Shown: piece after piece, positions 27,756 to 36,389 of the stretch
Layout: each line of letters opens with the position of its first letter
How positions within the stretch are numbered: position 1 is the first letter of the stretch
Origin: Bacteroidaceae bacterium
Lineage (GTDB): Bacteria; Bacteroidota; Bacteroidia; Bacteroidales; Bacteroidaceae
Direction: 5' to 3'
DNA length: 41,284 nt
Assembly (NCBI GenBank): GCA_017649485.1
Contig: JAGCGS010000036.1
Coordinates: forward strand, 1-41,284
The notes under the pieces: model-generated
Database searches by the model: none
What the model saw: the letters and a program-made list of their open reading frames with translations, nothing else
Told to the model about the DNA's origin: nothing
Program-made: the position numbers and the translations under genes

Positions 27756-27795
27756 AACTTTTGACTGGTTATTTACAGCCTATGCAATTACTCTC

Positions 27796-28554
27796 TTAAA
27801 TGACATACTCCACTGTTTCCTCAGTCAGCAGATGATCCATGAAATAAACAATCTGCTTGCGCCACCACGCCCAGTCATGGGCAGAGTCAAAACCCCAGTA
27901 GTCTATCCAGGCAGGAACATTGTTCTCGCTGAGCAGGGCATCCATCTGACGGGTACTGTCAAGCAGTTCGTCTTCCCAGGCTCCCTGTCCCACGCATAAC
28001 ACGATGCGGCGGTGACGATAGATATCCCAGTAGGGATGGTCGGCAGGCATCTGACGCAGAAAGTCATAAGGCGAGTTGTCATAGATGAGCGGATCGTTAT
28101 AATTGGGGAAGAAATAACCTGCGTAGTAGAGCCCGCTCAGTGCCAGCAATGTGTCGAAAAGATCGGGACGACGAAAGAAGAAGTTGCCAGCATGATAACC
28201 GCCCATCGAACAGCCCGTTACGATGAATGTCTCATCAGAGAAGTGACGCACCTCGGGGATGAGTTCATCCACGATGTAGTGGAACCACTGCTCATGTAGT
28301 TCTATGCGCCGATGATAGTCACCCTGGGTGTCAGACCACGTCTCACTGTCTATTGAATCTACACAGATAAGCCGTATCTTACCTTTGTCGATAAAGTTAG
28401 AGAGAACACCCACCATGTCGAAGTCCTGAAAATCATAAAAACGTCCGTTCTGTGATGGGAAAACGAGCACAGGATGCCCCTTGTCTCCGTAAGTTTTGTA
28501 TTCCATGTCGCGCCCGAGGGCATTACTGTACTTCTTTACGTAATTGATATTCAT
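27796..28554 (-). CDS. Alpha/beta-hydrolase esterase in cysK operon
   Basis: 252 residues from the ATG at 28554, whose ATGA overlaps the upstream stop; the longer frame would run deep into the ATP-grasp gene. The nucleophile elbow is GCSMGGYH with Ser116. A late His226 (SAHDWAWW) and an acidic residue near 194-195 complete a likely triad. No signal peptide, so cytosolic. It resembles esterase-D/COG4947-type hydrolases. Tight coupling to an ATP-grasp ligase and cysK suggests it acts on the same small molecule, for example by removing an ester or thioester; that is inference. Confidence 0.8.
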   Translation of the reverse strand: MNINYVKKYSNALGRDMEYKTYGDKGHPVLVFPSQNGRFYDFQDFDMVGVLSNFIDKGKIRLICVDSIDSETWSDTQGDYHRRIELHEQWFHYIVDELIPEVRHFSDETFIVTGCSMGGYHAGNFFFRRPDLFDTLLALSGLYYAGYFFPNYNDPLIYDNSPYDFLRQMPADHPYWDIYRHRRIVLCVGQGAWEDELLDSTRQMDALLSENNVPAWIDYWGFDSAHDWAWWRKQIVYFMDHLLTEETVEYVI

Positions 28555-29747
28555 TGTTCTTTCTCGTGTACAAATGTAACAAAATCGTTCACCTCCTCCA
28601 TACATTGCAGTCTGACGGTATACATCTGCTGTCCCATAGCGGCAGAGAACAGCTCCGGCATTCGCTCACACATCACGATGCGGTCTCCGTAGCGGCTTAG
28701 TACCTCCTCATGCGGATGTACATATTTATAGATGTCGCGCCTACTGGCAAAGGCACAGTATTGCTGCTTGCCAAGTGTCGTGCGACTCTCACCGAAGGCC
28801 ACCATGTCTGCCCAAATCTTATATACATCTGTAGAGTGTGCATAGTTGATCATGTCGGGAGTATAGCCTCCTGCAGGTCTCATGTTAACCTCCAGTGCCA
28901 CAAAGTCGCCCTTCTTGCCCAGTCCCTCCCTGTCGTTGTAAAGACGGAAGAACTCCAGATGCACAAACCTGTTCCAGATACCAAAAGCCTTCACCGTCCG
29001 TCGTCCTAACTCACGCAAGCTCTCTGGCATCTCCTTGTCCACATAATAAGACAAGTCGAGCTTGAGGTTCACGATATCCATGATGGATGGTGGCCATACT
29101 GTCATCGACTCAAAGAGTGCATTGCCTTCATCATTGATGATGGCATCGTAGCTGCATATCTCGCCTGTGATGAATTCCTCCACCACATAGTTCTGGTAGT
29201 CATTCACCGTCTTGAAGAACCCTTCCAGCTGCTCATCACCCTCAATCTTATGCGTACCACTGGCTCCCACGCCCACATCAGGCTTGGTAATGATGGGATA
29301 ACCCACCTGCCCTACAAAGCTGCGAAGGGCTTCTATTCCTTCAGCTGCCCTGATCTGGCGAGCCGTAGGAATATTGCCCTTTGCATAGTATTTTTTCATC
29401 TCTGACTTCTCCTTGATACTCTGTATGCGGTCGGACTTTATGCCTGTCGTTACATTGAAGTCAGTGCGCAGCCTGGCATCCTGCTCCAGCCAGTACTCAT
29501 TGTTCGACTCTATCCAGTCGATGGGTCCATAGCGGAAGGCAAAGAAGGCAACGGCACGATATACCTCGTCGTAGTTCTCCAGTGAGTCCACGCGATAGTA
29601 CTCTGTCAGTGATTCCTTCAGCTCCTCCGACAGGCTTTCGTAGGGAGCATCAGCAATGCCCAGCACCCTGACCCCATTTTGCTTCAGTCGACGACAGAAG
29701 TTCCAATAGGTATAGGGGAAATGAGGTGAAATAAATACAAAATTCAT
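28551..29747 (-). CDS. ATP-grasp carboxylate ligase
   Basis: 398 residues. N-terminal Rossmann-like part (FVFISPHFPYTYWNFCRRL), a central ATP-grasp domain (YPIITKPDVGVGASGTHKI, YVVEEFITGEICSYDAI) and the metal-binding strand ALEVNMRPAGGYTPDM. The family joins a carboxylate to an amine or thiol through an acyl-phosphate. It does not match biotin carboxylase, D-Ala ligase or the purine enzymes in detail, so the substrates are unknown. It starts 3 bases after cysK ends and its stop overlaps the esterase start, making a compact three-gene operon. Confidence 0.85.
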   Translation of the reverse strand: MNFVFISPHFPYTYWNFCRRLKQNGVRVLGIADAPYESLSEELKESLTEYYRVDSLENYDEVYRAVAFFAFRYGPIDWIESNNEYWLEQDARLRTDFNVTTGIKSDRIQSIKEKSEMKKYYAKGNIPTARQIRAAEGIEALRSFVGQVGYPIITKPDVGVGASGTHKIEGDEQLEGFFKTVNDYQNYVVEEFITGEICSYDAIINDEGNALFESMTVWPPSIMDIVNLKLDLSYYVDKEMPESLRELGRRTVKAFGIWNRFVHLEFFRLYNDREGLGKKGDFVALEVNMRPAGGYTPDMINYAHSTDVYKIWADMVAFGESRTTLGKQQYCAFASRRDIYKYVHPHEEVLSRYGDRIVMCERMPELFSAAMGQQMYTVRLQCMEEVNDFVTFVHEKEQ

Positions 29748-29750
29748 ATC

Positions 29751-30698
29751 TTATAGTGGATATTCATCAAAAGCGTAGAGCACGGTTGAGAGGTAACGCT
29801 CACCGGTATCAGGCAGCAGAACCACTATCTTCTTGCCCTTGTTTTCAGGACGTTTGGCAACCTCGATAGCAGCAAAAGCAGCTGCACCAGAAGAAATACC
29901 AACCAGCAGACCTTCCTGCTTAGCCAGTTCACGTCCCGTGCGAATAGCATCGTCATTCTCCACGTCAAACACTTCATCAATGATATCGGCATCGTATGTA
30001 TTAGGTACGAAGCCTGCTCCGATGCCCTGAATCTTGTGTGGTCCGCTCTGTCCACCATTCAGTACGGGTGAAGCCTTCGGCTCAACAGCAATAATCTTCA
30101 CATTGGGATTCTTCTCCTTCAGGTACTTGCCCGCGCCAGAGATAGTACCACCTGTCCCAACACCGCCTATGAAAATGTCAACCTGTCCTTCAGTGTCATT
30201 CCATATTTCGGGACCTGTGGTGGCATAGTGCTTGGCTGGGTTGGCAGGATTATCAAACTGTTGCAGGATGATTGCACCAGGAATCGAGTCGCGTAGTTCC
30301 TCAGCGGCACGGATAGCGCCCGGCATACCATCTTTGCCAGAGGTAAGGCGTACCTCTGCACCATAGGCTTTTACAAGGTTACGACGTTCTATGCTCATCG
30401 TCTCCGGCATCGTCAGGATAAGGTGATAGCCCTTAACGGCTGATATCAGTGCAAGTCCTACACCTGTGTTGCCACTGGTGGGTTCGATAATAGTGGCTCC
30501 CGGTTTCAGGATACCTCTTTGTTCGGCATCCTCAATCATTGCAAGGGCAATACGGTCTTTCACGCTGCCACCAGGATTAAAATACTCTACTTTGGCAATT
30601 ACTGGGGTCTCAAGCCCCTTAGCTTTTGAATACTTGTTCAGTTCCAACAGTGGGGTGCTACCCACAAGCTCAGTCAGTTGTTTTGCAATCTTTGTCAT
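29751..30698 (-). CDS. cysK: Cysteine synthase A (O-acetylserine sulfhydrylase)
   Basis: 315 residues. PLP enzyme making cysteine from O-acetylserine and sulfide. The PLP lysine is K47 (NPGGSVKDR). TSGNTG (74-79) binds the substrate carboxylate, [10 protein letters not shown] binds the PLP phosphate, and [14 protein letters not shown] is characteristic of CysK rather than cystathionine beta-synthase. Length matches the family. It is the first gene of the run with the ATP-grasp ligase and esterase, which suggests that its cysteine (or another beta-substituted alanine) may feed that pathway, although a housekeeping role is equally possible. Confidence 0.94.
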   Translation of the reverse strand: MTKIAKQLTELVGSTPLLELNKYSKAKGLETPVIAKVEYFNPGGSVKDRIALAMIEDAEQRGILKPGATIIEPTSGNTGVGLALISAVKGYHLILTMPETMSIERRNLVKAYGAEVRLTSGKDGMPGAIRAAEELRDSIPGAIILQQFDNPANPAKHYATTGPEIWNDTEGQVDIFIGGVGTGGTISGAGKYLKEKNPNVKIIAVEPKASPVLNGGQSGPHKIQGIGAGFVPNTYDADIIDEVFDVENDDAIRTGRELAKQEGLLVGISSGAAAFAAIEVAKRPENKGKKIVVLLPDTGERYLSTVLYAFDEYPL

Positions 30699-30727
30699 AA
30701 TTTTGTCTGTTTAATAAAACCCGGGTA

Positions 30728-30759
30728 CAAAGTTACGAAAGGTTGGAACGATTTTCCAA
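30728..30759 (-). promoter_or_regulatory. Promoter of the cysK/ATP-grasp/esterase operon
   Basis: Minus strand: TTG 30759-30757, 21 bases, TAACTTTG 30735-30728, a full match, 29 bases before the cysK ATG. Confidence 0.65.
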
Positions 30760-30905
30760 ACTTTCTTTTACATTTAGTGAATTATACTAAGAAACAGAGT
30801 CATTCCATGACTTTTATTCTAAATTGAAGCACATTTCCCAGTTCCTGTAGAATAATATTCTGATGACGCTTTTTAACTATCCTTTTCTTAAAAGAAGTAT
30901 AAACG

Positions 30906-32339
30906 CTATTGTATGGGCTTCAATCCCATAGTAGCTGCCTTTTCCACCAAGAAAGCAATCTCCGCCTCGCGATTATCGGGCAAGCCATAATCAAGAATGG
31001 CTTCCTTAAGAGCGTTCTTCAAATCCCCCACCATAGGGCCCTGAGACAAGCCAAACATCTGCATAATCTCATTACCGTCCACCAGAGGTTGGAAATTGCG
31101 GCGATGATCTTTCTCCTTCAGCTCTTCCATCTTTTGACGCACCAACTTAAAGTTTTGCAGGTAACGCTCTTTCTTCTCACGGTTCTTACTGGTAATGTCC
31201 GCTTCGCATAGCAGCATCAAGTCATCAATATCTTCTCCAGCCTCAAAAAGCAGACGGCGCACGGCTGAGTCTGTCACCACATCATCCACAATGGCAATGG
31301 GTCGCATGTGCAAACCCACTAATTTCTGCACATACTTCATCTTCTCATTCAGGGGCATCTTCATACGTTTGAATATCTGTGGCACCATCTTCTCGCCTAT
31401 ATAGTTATGGTTGTGGAATGTCCACCCCACACCAGGCTCCCACCGTTTGGTGGCAGGCTTGCCTATATCATGCAGCAATGCCGCCCAACGCAGCCACAGG
31501 TTATCGCTGTTACGGCTCACGTTGTCGAGCACTTCCAACGTATGGTAGAAATTGTCCTTATGTCCTCGTCCGTTGCGTGTCTCCACCCCTTGCAGCTTCA
31601 CCAGCTCGGGAAATATCAACTCTAACAGTCCACAGCGATCCAGCTCCACGAAGCCTTTCGAGGGAGTCTTTGCAAGGATAATCTTGTTCAGCTCATCGTT
31701 GATGCGTTCCTTAGAAATAATATTGATCCGTTCACGGTTACGTTCCAACGAGTAGAATGTTTCATCGTCGATAAAGAAATTCAACTGGGTAGCAAACCTC
31801 ACACAGCGCATCATACGCAAGGGATCGTCGCTGAAGGTCACATCAGGGTCAAGTGGTGTACGGATGGTACCTTCCTTCAGGTCTTCTAACCCGCCGAAAG
31901 GATCCACCAACTCGCCAAACCTGTCTGCATTGAGGCACACCGCCATCGCATTGATGGTGAAGTCGCGACGGTTCTGGTCGTCTTCCAACGTACCATCCTC
32001 TACAATGGGCTTACGGGAGTCACGGTTATAGGATTCTTTGCGTGCCCCCACGAACTCTATCTCCTGACCTTTATACTTCACCTGTGCCGTACCGAAATTG
32101 CGGAACACCGACACATGGGCTCCCCTACCCAACCGTTCGCCTAAGGCTTCAGCCATAGCAATGCCGCTACCCACCACCACTGCGTCTATATCTGTCGAGG
32201 GACGTTGCAGGAAGAGGTCACGCACATAACCGCCCACCACATAGCATTCCATGTGCAGTTCGTCGGCGGTCTGCTGTATCTGCTGGAATATCTTTCCAGC
32301 AAATTTATCCTTCAGTTCTTCGGTTGTCAGCTCAATCAT
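30906..32339 (-). CDS. CCA-adding/poly(A) polymerase-type nucleotidyltransferase with HD domain
   Basis: 477 residues. The class II nucleotidyltransferase head has VVGGYVRDL and the metal aspartates in STDIDAV, followed by the RRDFTINAM motif and the neck region DPDVTFSDDPLRMMRCVRFATQL (given by its parts FSDDPLRM and RCVRFA). The C-terminal HD domain has LLHDIGKP and an HNH-like HNHNYIG. In Bacteroidetes this family usually repairs or adds tRNA 3' CCA; bacterial poly(A) polymerases share the fold, so I leave the symbol empty. It is divergent from the lipoprotein at 32418. Confidence 0.9.
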   Translation of the reverse strand: MIELTTEELKDKFAGKIFQQIQQTADELHMECYVVGGYVRDLFLQRPSTDIDAVVVGSGIAMAEALGERLGRGAHVSVFRNFGTAQVKYKGQEIEFVGARKESYNRDSRKPIVEDGTLEDDQNRRDFTINAMAVCLNADRFGELVDPFGGLEDLKEGTIRTPLDPDVTFSDDPLRMMRCVRFATQLNFFIDDETFYSLERNRERINIISKERINDELNKIILAKTPSKGFVELDRCGLLELIFPELVKLQGVETRNGRGHKDNFYHTLEVLDNVSRNSDNLWLRWAALLHDIGKPATKRWEPGVGWTFHNHNYIGEKMVPQIFKRMKMPLNEKMKYVQKLVGLHMRPIAIVDDVVTDSAVRRLLFEAGEDIDDLMLLCEADITSKNREKKERYLQNFKLVRQKMEELKEKDHRRNFQPLVDGNEIMQMFGLSQGPMVGDLKNALKEAILDYGLPDNREAEIAFLVEKAATMGLKPIQ

Positions 32340-32361
32340 TATGCTAAAGTCCGTTAATAGC

Positions 32362-32395
32362 GTGCAAAGATAAGTATTTATTTCTATCTTTGCAA
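32362..32395. promoter_or_regulatory. Interlocked divergent promoters (nucleotidyltransferase and lipoprotein)
   Basis: Plus: GTG 32362-32364, 20 bases, TATCTTTG 32385-32392. Minus: TTG 32395-32393, 20 bases, TATCTTTG 32372-32365. The two promoters form a near-palindrome in which each -33 triplet abuts the opposite -7 box. Confidence 0.7.
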
Positions 32396-32417
32396 CATAA
32401 ACTTGAATACAACGATT

Positions 32418-33260
32418 ATGAGAAGAGCATTATTACCTTTTTTGGCAGGGATGGTGGCTGTCTGCAGTCTCATCGGTTGCAATGACATAGAAAAACAGGC
32501 AGATGTGAAGTTACAAGAAGCCAAGGCAGCTTACCAACAAGGAAATTTCGACATCGCGAAGCAGTTGATTGACAGCATAAAGATTCTTTTCCCAAAAGCT
32601 TTTGACACGCGTCGTGCCAGCCTGGCGTTACAGCGTGAGGTGGAACTGGCTGAGCAGAACAAGTTGCTGACCGACATCAATGCGGAACTGGAGCAGAAGC
32701 AACAGGAAATTGCTGATATACAGGATGTGTTTGTTTTGGAGAAGGATGCTGAGTATCAACGCATCGGCAATTACATGGATAAGACACAGACGGTAGAGAA
32801 GAACCTGCATCGCTCATTCTTGCGATTCCAGGTGAGTGAGGAGGGCAAGCTGAGTATGACCTCCATTTATTGCGGTGCCGGCAATATCCACCATACAGCC
32901 GTGAAGGTGACTGCCCCTGATGGTTCATCAGCCGAAACACCTAATTCGAAAGACAGTTACGAGACAACCGATCTGGAGGAACGTATAGAAAAAGCCGATT
33001 ATAAGTATGGCGAAGACGGTGGCGTTATTGATTTCATTGCTGCCCATCAGGATGAGAACCTGAAGGTTCAGTTCATCGGCGACAAGAATTTCAACACTAC
33101 GATGACCCCGCAAGACCGTAAAGCCGCCGCATCAGTAGCCCAGCTCGCCACTTTATTAAATAGAATTACTGAGCTGAACAAGGCAAGCGAAGAGGCTCAG
33201 CTCAAAATCAGATATATAGAGAAGCGCATCGCAGACAAGGCTGCAGAGGAAGTGGATTGA
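32418..33260 (+). CDS. Coiled-coil lipoprotein of unknown function
   Basis: 280 residues from the ATG at 32418; a TTG start at 32403 lies only about 10 bases after the -7 box and is less likely. Lipobox IGC near residue 21. Residues ~30-60 resemble a TPR-like helix pair (EAKAAYQQGNFDIAKQLID), then a Glu/Gln-rich coiled coil (~75-100). A beta-rich middle and a final coiled coil follow. No catalytic motif is visible. It is probably an envelope scaffold; no operon partner exists. Confidence 0.75.
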   Translation: MRRALLPFLAGMVAVCSLIGCNDIEKQADVKLQEAKAAYQQGNFDIAKQLIDSIKILFPKAFDTRRASLALQREVELAEQNKLLTDINAELEQKQQEIADIQDVFVLEKDAEYQRIGNYMDKTQTVEKNLHRSFLRFQVSEEGKLSMTSIYCGAGNIHHTAVKVTAPDGSSAETPNSKDSYETTDLEERIEKADYKYGEDGGVIDFIAAHQDENLKVQFIGDKNFNTTMTPQDRKAAASVAQLATLLNRITELNKASEEAQLKIRYIEKRIADKAAEEVD

Positions 33261-33264
33261 ATAT

Positions 33265-33283
33265 ATTACACATTTTGTGTAAT
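33265..33283. repeat. Perfect 8-bp inverted repeat
   Basis: ATTACACA (33265-33272) and TGTGTAAT (33276-33283) with a 3-base loop, just after the lipoprotein stop. No T run follows on either strand, so an operator or weak terminator is possible. Confidence 0.5.
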
Positions 33284-33352
33284 CAAAAATAACATCCGCT
33301 GTATTCCTTACCATCAGTGACGTGTTCCTCTCGCATTGGATGGAGCGGTTAT

Positions 33353-33489
33353 AAGTAACCAACCGTTACGGAGCCATGCTGTTAGGACGCAAGATTGACA
33401 GTTTGTGGAAGAAGCTCAAATATCCTGAGGAAGCATGCTATGAACAGCAAGCTAATCACGAATACGATGAGTTATGGATGGCAAAGTAT
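33353..33489 (+). other. Coding-like fragment, possible gene remnant
   Basis: A frame following the in-frame TAA at 33352 reads RYGAMLLGRKIDSLWKKLKY and then EEACYEQQANHEYDELW before merging into the antisense of the YbjN-like gene. The composition looks like real helical protein, but start, end and family are all missing. It may be a decayed gene or chance. Confidence 0.25.
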
Positions 33490-33867
33490 TTATTGCAATG
33501 CTTCATAAAAATTTCTGCGTCCATCTTCCAAAATACTGAAGGCGCGAGGCATGATGTCTTTCACATCAGGAGTCGTGTCGAGCAGGATCTCGAAAAGCAC
33601 CCATACAGAATCAGAGGTAACAATCAACTTAATCACTTTCATTGTCTGATTCACCTTATTGGTCGCTTCTAAGACCAGCTCACGATTATCCTCAGTCACA
33701 TCATAGATGCCGGGCATCGCCAGTTGGAAAAACTCATCATCGTCCTTATCAGAAAAGAACACATAAGTGGTCATCTGATACTTAAACACGATGTTCCCTC
33801 TTTCGTCCACCTCGGGACAGAACCCTTCCTTGCGCAGGAAATCAAGTACTAAATCTTTTGCGTTCAT
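33490..33867 (-). CDS. YbjN-like small protein paired with the kinase-AAA+ gene
   Basis: 125 residues. The pattern of a short N-terminal helix (DLVLDFLRKEGFCPEVDE), beta strands carrying NIVFKYQMTTYVFF, and a central helix with EDNRELVLEATNKVNQT matches the YbjN/type III secretion chaperone-like fold. It is acidic and soluble. It begins 24 bases after the kinase-AAA+ stop, so the two are almost certainly co-transcribed. It may act as an adaptor or substrate-binding partner of the ATPase; this is inference from context. Confidence 0.72.
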   Translation of the reverse strand: MNAKDLVLDFLRKEGFCPEVDERGNIVFKYQMTTYVFFSDKDDDEFFQLAMPGIYDVTEDNRELVLEATNKVNQTMKVIKLIVTSDSVWVLFEILLDTTPDVKDIMPRAFSILEDGRRNFYEALQ

Positions 33868-33891
33868 AACTCAACATGGTATTAATTTAAC

Positions 33892-35697
33892 TTATTTAAA
33901 TCCTATTCTCGGTCTTGTCAGGTTACTCCGTTCGGTATTCTCCATCTTGCGGCGTATATCCTCATAGATCTGCATGGTATCTTTTCGCAGTGAAGGTCGT
34001 GTACTCTTCACTGATGTCTCCAACAACTCCTCCGTAATGTCCTTATCGGTGAAGGCAGCCACCATAGCCGCATCATTTACCACGTAAGCAATGTCGCTGG
34101 CAATATAGCCATCCGACATTTCCGACAGCTTCTCCGCATCAATTTCGTTAGCGTTGTACGGCCTGCCTTTCAAGTGCATCAGAAACATCTCCTTACGCGC
34201 TTCTTTATCTGGCAATGGCACATACACCTGTTTGTCAATACGGCCCGTTCGCAACACGGCAGGGTCAATCTTGTCAGGTCTGTTCGTAGTGCCTACCACG
34301 AAGATGCCCCGCTGTGCACAGTTGTTCAGCTGTGTCAGGAACTCGTTTACCTCCCCTGAAGAATACTGTGCGGCTGGGTTCGAACGGTCTGGCACCAACG
34401 CATCGAACTCGTCGAAGCAAATCACCACAGGTGCATTGTCTGCAGCCTGCTTGAACAGTTGGGCAATCTTTTCCTGCGAACCGTGAACAAACGAGCTCGC
34501 CAAGTCGGACGACTTCACGAATATATAGTTAAAACCCGTTTCCTCGGCAAATTTCTCTGCCACAAACGACTTACCACAACCCGGAGGGCCATAGAGCAAC
34601 ATGCCGTTTGGCGTTGTCAGGCGATACTTCTCCGCTTTCTCCTTATTCTTAATCACAAAGATGATCCGTTGAGTCAGATAGTCCTTCAACTCCTGCATAC
34701 CCGCGATGTCCTTGAATCCTTGTCCGTTGCCCCGTTTGATCTCAAACTCCACCTTGTTCGGACTCTGATCCATATAACTGTCATCGTCATGCCTTGTCTG
34801 TCCCCCACCCTGCTGAGGTCTATCCTCCTGACGATGCTCCGTTTCCTTGGGCATCTCCTTTGAATCCAGGTCATTAAAAATCTGTTGAATATGATCATAT
34901 CTGTCAGCAGTAGGCAAAGCCATTCCCTTGGCGAGAATCACCTGCGTACGTTTCCCTACGTTCATGATGCTGAAATCAATGGGTTCCGACTTGCGTTTCT
35001 CCTTCAGCAGCATCCCCTTTCTGCCCCTGCTCATGCTCTCAGAAAGTTCCATCATCCATGGCTTATTGCCAGTCAGCATGGTATATAGCACCGCTGTAGC
35101 CGAAAAGATGTCGCTCTGCTCGTCATACAAGCCAGCGAACGTTTCGTTGGCACAGTAGAACACATCCAGATCCACCGTATCGAAAGGCACTGAACCTGAG
35201 CAGCGTTCTGAAGCATGACCGAGGTCGATAATCTCAGCCTCTCCTGTCAGCGCATTGATAAACACATTGCGGGGTGTAATGTCGTTATGTATGATGCCAT
35301 GCTGATGCATGAAAAACAAGCCTTCCAGCATCTGACGGTAGATGGCAAGAGCCTCCTCCTCTGGGAAAGCACCTTGCTGCAACTTCTCATTGATCAGTGT
35401 GCCATTGATGAAGTCTGTAATCAGGTAAGGGAAACGACCTTCGTCCGACTGATACTCACCCTCCTCCACAAAGCTCACGATACGCCTATGCTTCAGCTGT
35501 TTGCTATAACCTATTTCATGAACCTGTCCATCCTTCCCCACCAACTTTGCCGGCATCCTTTTGAGGGCAAACAATTTAAGGAAAAAACGGTTTCGCTCTT
35601 CATCGCGCACCTCGTATGTCTCAGTATAAAGATTCTCCTTGACCAACCTGATCACGGTATAACCACCAATCTTCTGTTCACTTGCAAGTGTTGCCAT
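33892..35697 (-). CDS. Ser/Thr protein kinase fused to an AAA+ ATPase
   Basis: 601 residues. Residues ~10-275 form a eukaryote-like kinase: ATP-site Lys K41 (FFLKLF), catalytic D139 in IHNDITPRNV (HND replaces HRD), N144, and metal D158 (DLG instead of DFG). The key residues are kept, so activity is likely. A polar linker (~285-325, Gln/Gly/Asp-rich) leads to a classic AAA domain: Walker A GPPGCGKS 370-377, Walker B D429/E430 (CFDEFD), sensor N472, and arginine-finger positions R483 and R486 (LRTGRID). The AAA part is close to the FtsH/p97 group in style but has no protease or membrane segment. I know no characterised protein with this order. Confidence 0.9.
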   Translation of the reverse strand: MATLASEQKIGGYTVIRLVKENLYTETYEVRDEERNRFFLKLFALKRMPAKLVGKDGQVHEIGYSKQLKHRRIVSFVEEGEYQSDEGRFPYLITDFINGTLINEKLQQGAFPEEEALAIYRQMLEGLFFMHQHGIIHNDITPRNVFINALTGEAEIIDLGHASERCSGSVPFDTVDLDVFYCANETFAGLYDEQSDIFSATAVLYTMLTGNKPWMMELSESMSRGRKGMLLKEKRKSEPIDFSIMNVGKRTQVILAKGMALPTADRYDHIQQIFNDLDSKEMPKETEHRQEDRPQQGGGQTRHDDDSYMDQSPNKVEFEIKRGNGQGFKDIAGMQELKDYLTQRIIFVIKNKEKAEKYRLTTPNGMLLYGPPGCGKSFVAEKFAEETGFNYIFVKSSDLASSFVHGSQEKIAQLFKQAADNAPVVICFDEFDALVPDRSNPAAQYSSGEVNEFLTQLNNCAQRGIFVVGTTNRPDKIDPAVLRTGRIDKQVYVPLPDKEARKEMFLMHLKGRPYNANEIDAEKLSEMSDGYIASDIAYVVNDAAMVAAFTDKDITEELLETSVKSTRPSLRKDTMQIYEDIRRKMENTERSNLTRPRIGFK

Positions 35698-35738
35698 AAT
35701 CTGTTACTCTATAATTATTGTGGTAAATATAGTAATTG

Positions 35739-35746
35739 CAAATATA
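35739..35746 (-). promoter_or_regulatory. -7 box of the kinase-AAA+/YbjN operon
   Basis: TATATTTG on the minus strand, 41 bases before the ATG. A clear TTG at 19-21 bases is not seen, and a second box (TATCTTTG) lies close upstream near 35766-35759. Confidence 0.4.
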
Positions 35747-35749
35747 CAT

Positions 35750-35890
35750 TATTTTTGGCAAAGATATAGATTTTGGCACAATTTTTTGAAAATTTCTTGA
35801 AAATAAGGTTGTTTCAATTAAGATATTATCTATTGACTCCTTCACAATCCTATGAAGGTCTGATTCGGTTAGTTTTATTCTTTGTTTCAT
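35750..35890 (-). pseudogene. Stub of a Bacteroidales LTESDLHRIVKES-type small protein
   Basis: The frame starting at 35890 opens with KLTESDLHRIVKESIDNI, a leader I recognise from many short Bacteroidales proteins of unknown role. After about 26 residues it turns into low-complexity, Tyr/Asn/Ile-rich sequence that overlaps the kinase promoter and runs to 35678, so only the 5' end of a gene seems to survive. A functional 70-residue protein cannot be excluded. Confidence 0.4.
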
Positions 35891-35942
35891 AATTAATATA
35901 CCATTTTTTCTATATAAATATCTTGTTGAGTTGTTTTGTTAC

Positions 35943-35973
35943 TTGTTATTCTCGTTATTTTTATATATCTTTG
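35943..35973 (+). promoter_or_regulatory. Promoter of the interrupted 36009 gene
   Basis: TTG 35943-35945, 20 bases, TATCTTTG 35966-35973: a full match 35 bases before the ATG. Confidence 0.6.
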
Positions 35974-36008
35974 CTTATTAGGATATTAATAATAAGAAAT
36001 GATAGAAT

Positions 36009-36218
36009 ATGGATAAAGTAGTATTAACAGAATCTGAACTGCGAGAAGTTGATAAGTTTACCTAAGAGTTTAAGGCAAGAGGTGGTATGGATGACGAAGA
36101 ACTAATATCTCGCCTTAGCACTATTCCATTTGAGGAATTTATAATACGTCTGAACGACGACCACATGATGCCGATGATAGACAGCTTGAGGAATGGTTTA
36201 GTTTATAAATATCCATAA
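36009..36218 (+). pseudogene. 70-codon gene broken by one in-frame TAA
   Basis: The frame reads MDKVVLTESELREVDKFT, then TAA at 36063-36065, then EFKARGGMDDEELISRLSTI and on to a final KYP stop. Both halves are charged, helical-looking and in one frame. A single C-to-T change (CAA to TAA) explains the break. Reinitiation at the ATG at 36087 could still give 43 residues. The TES motif near the N-terminus recalls the stub at 35890. Function unknown. The promoter upstream is intact. Confidence 0.55.
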
Positions 36219-36299
36219 CCTAAACTAAATTGTGTTCATTAAGAGCTCATCAGCTATCTTTCTTTTGGGCGGCATCATCATTATATGAAACATGCTGCA

Positions 36300-36389
36300 T
36301 TTGTGGGGATTTCCATATTTTAAGGGAGGTTTTTTGTGGGGATTGCCAAATTTTAATAAAATAAATTTGTGGGAAATGGAATGTTTAAT
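36300..36389 (+). repeat. Three direct repeats at 33-bp spacing in front of the DUF4143 ATPase
   Basis: TTTGTGGGG occurs at 36300 and 36333, and TTTGTGGG at 36366: two steps of exactly 33 bp. Copies 1 and 2 match over 24 bases with two differences (the second half reads near CCAAATTTTAA). Copy 3 is shorter and contains the promoter -33 TTG. This is the layout of an operator array read from one face of the helix. Confidence 0.8.

Noticed and set aside
33376-33672. 98-residue plus-strand frame overlapping the YbjN-like gene
   Set aside because: Its second half is antisense to the YbjN-like gene; only the first ~40 codons look coding, and these are listed as a possible remnant.
36300-36389. Possible CRISPR array in the 33-bp repeats
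   Set aside because: Repeats are only partly conserved, there are three units with no true spacers, and no cas genes are near.
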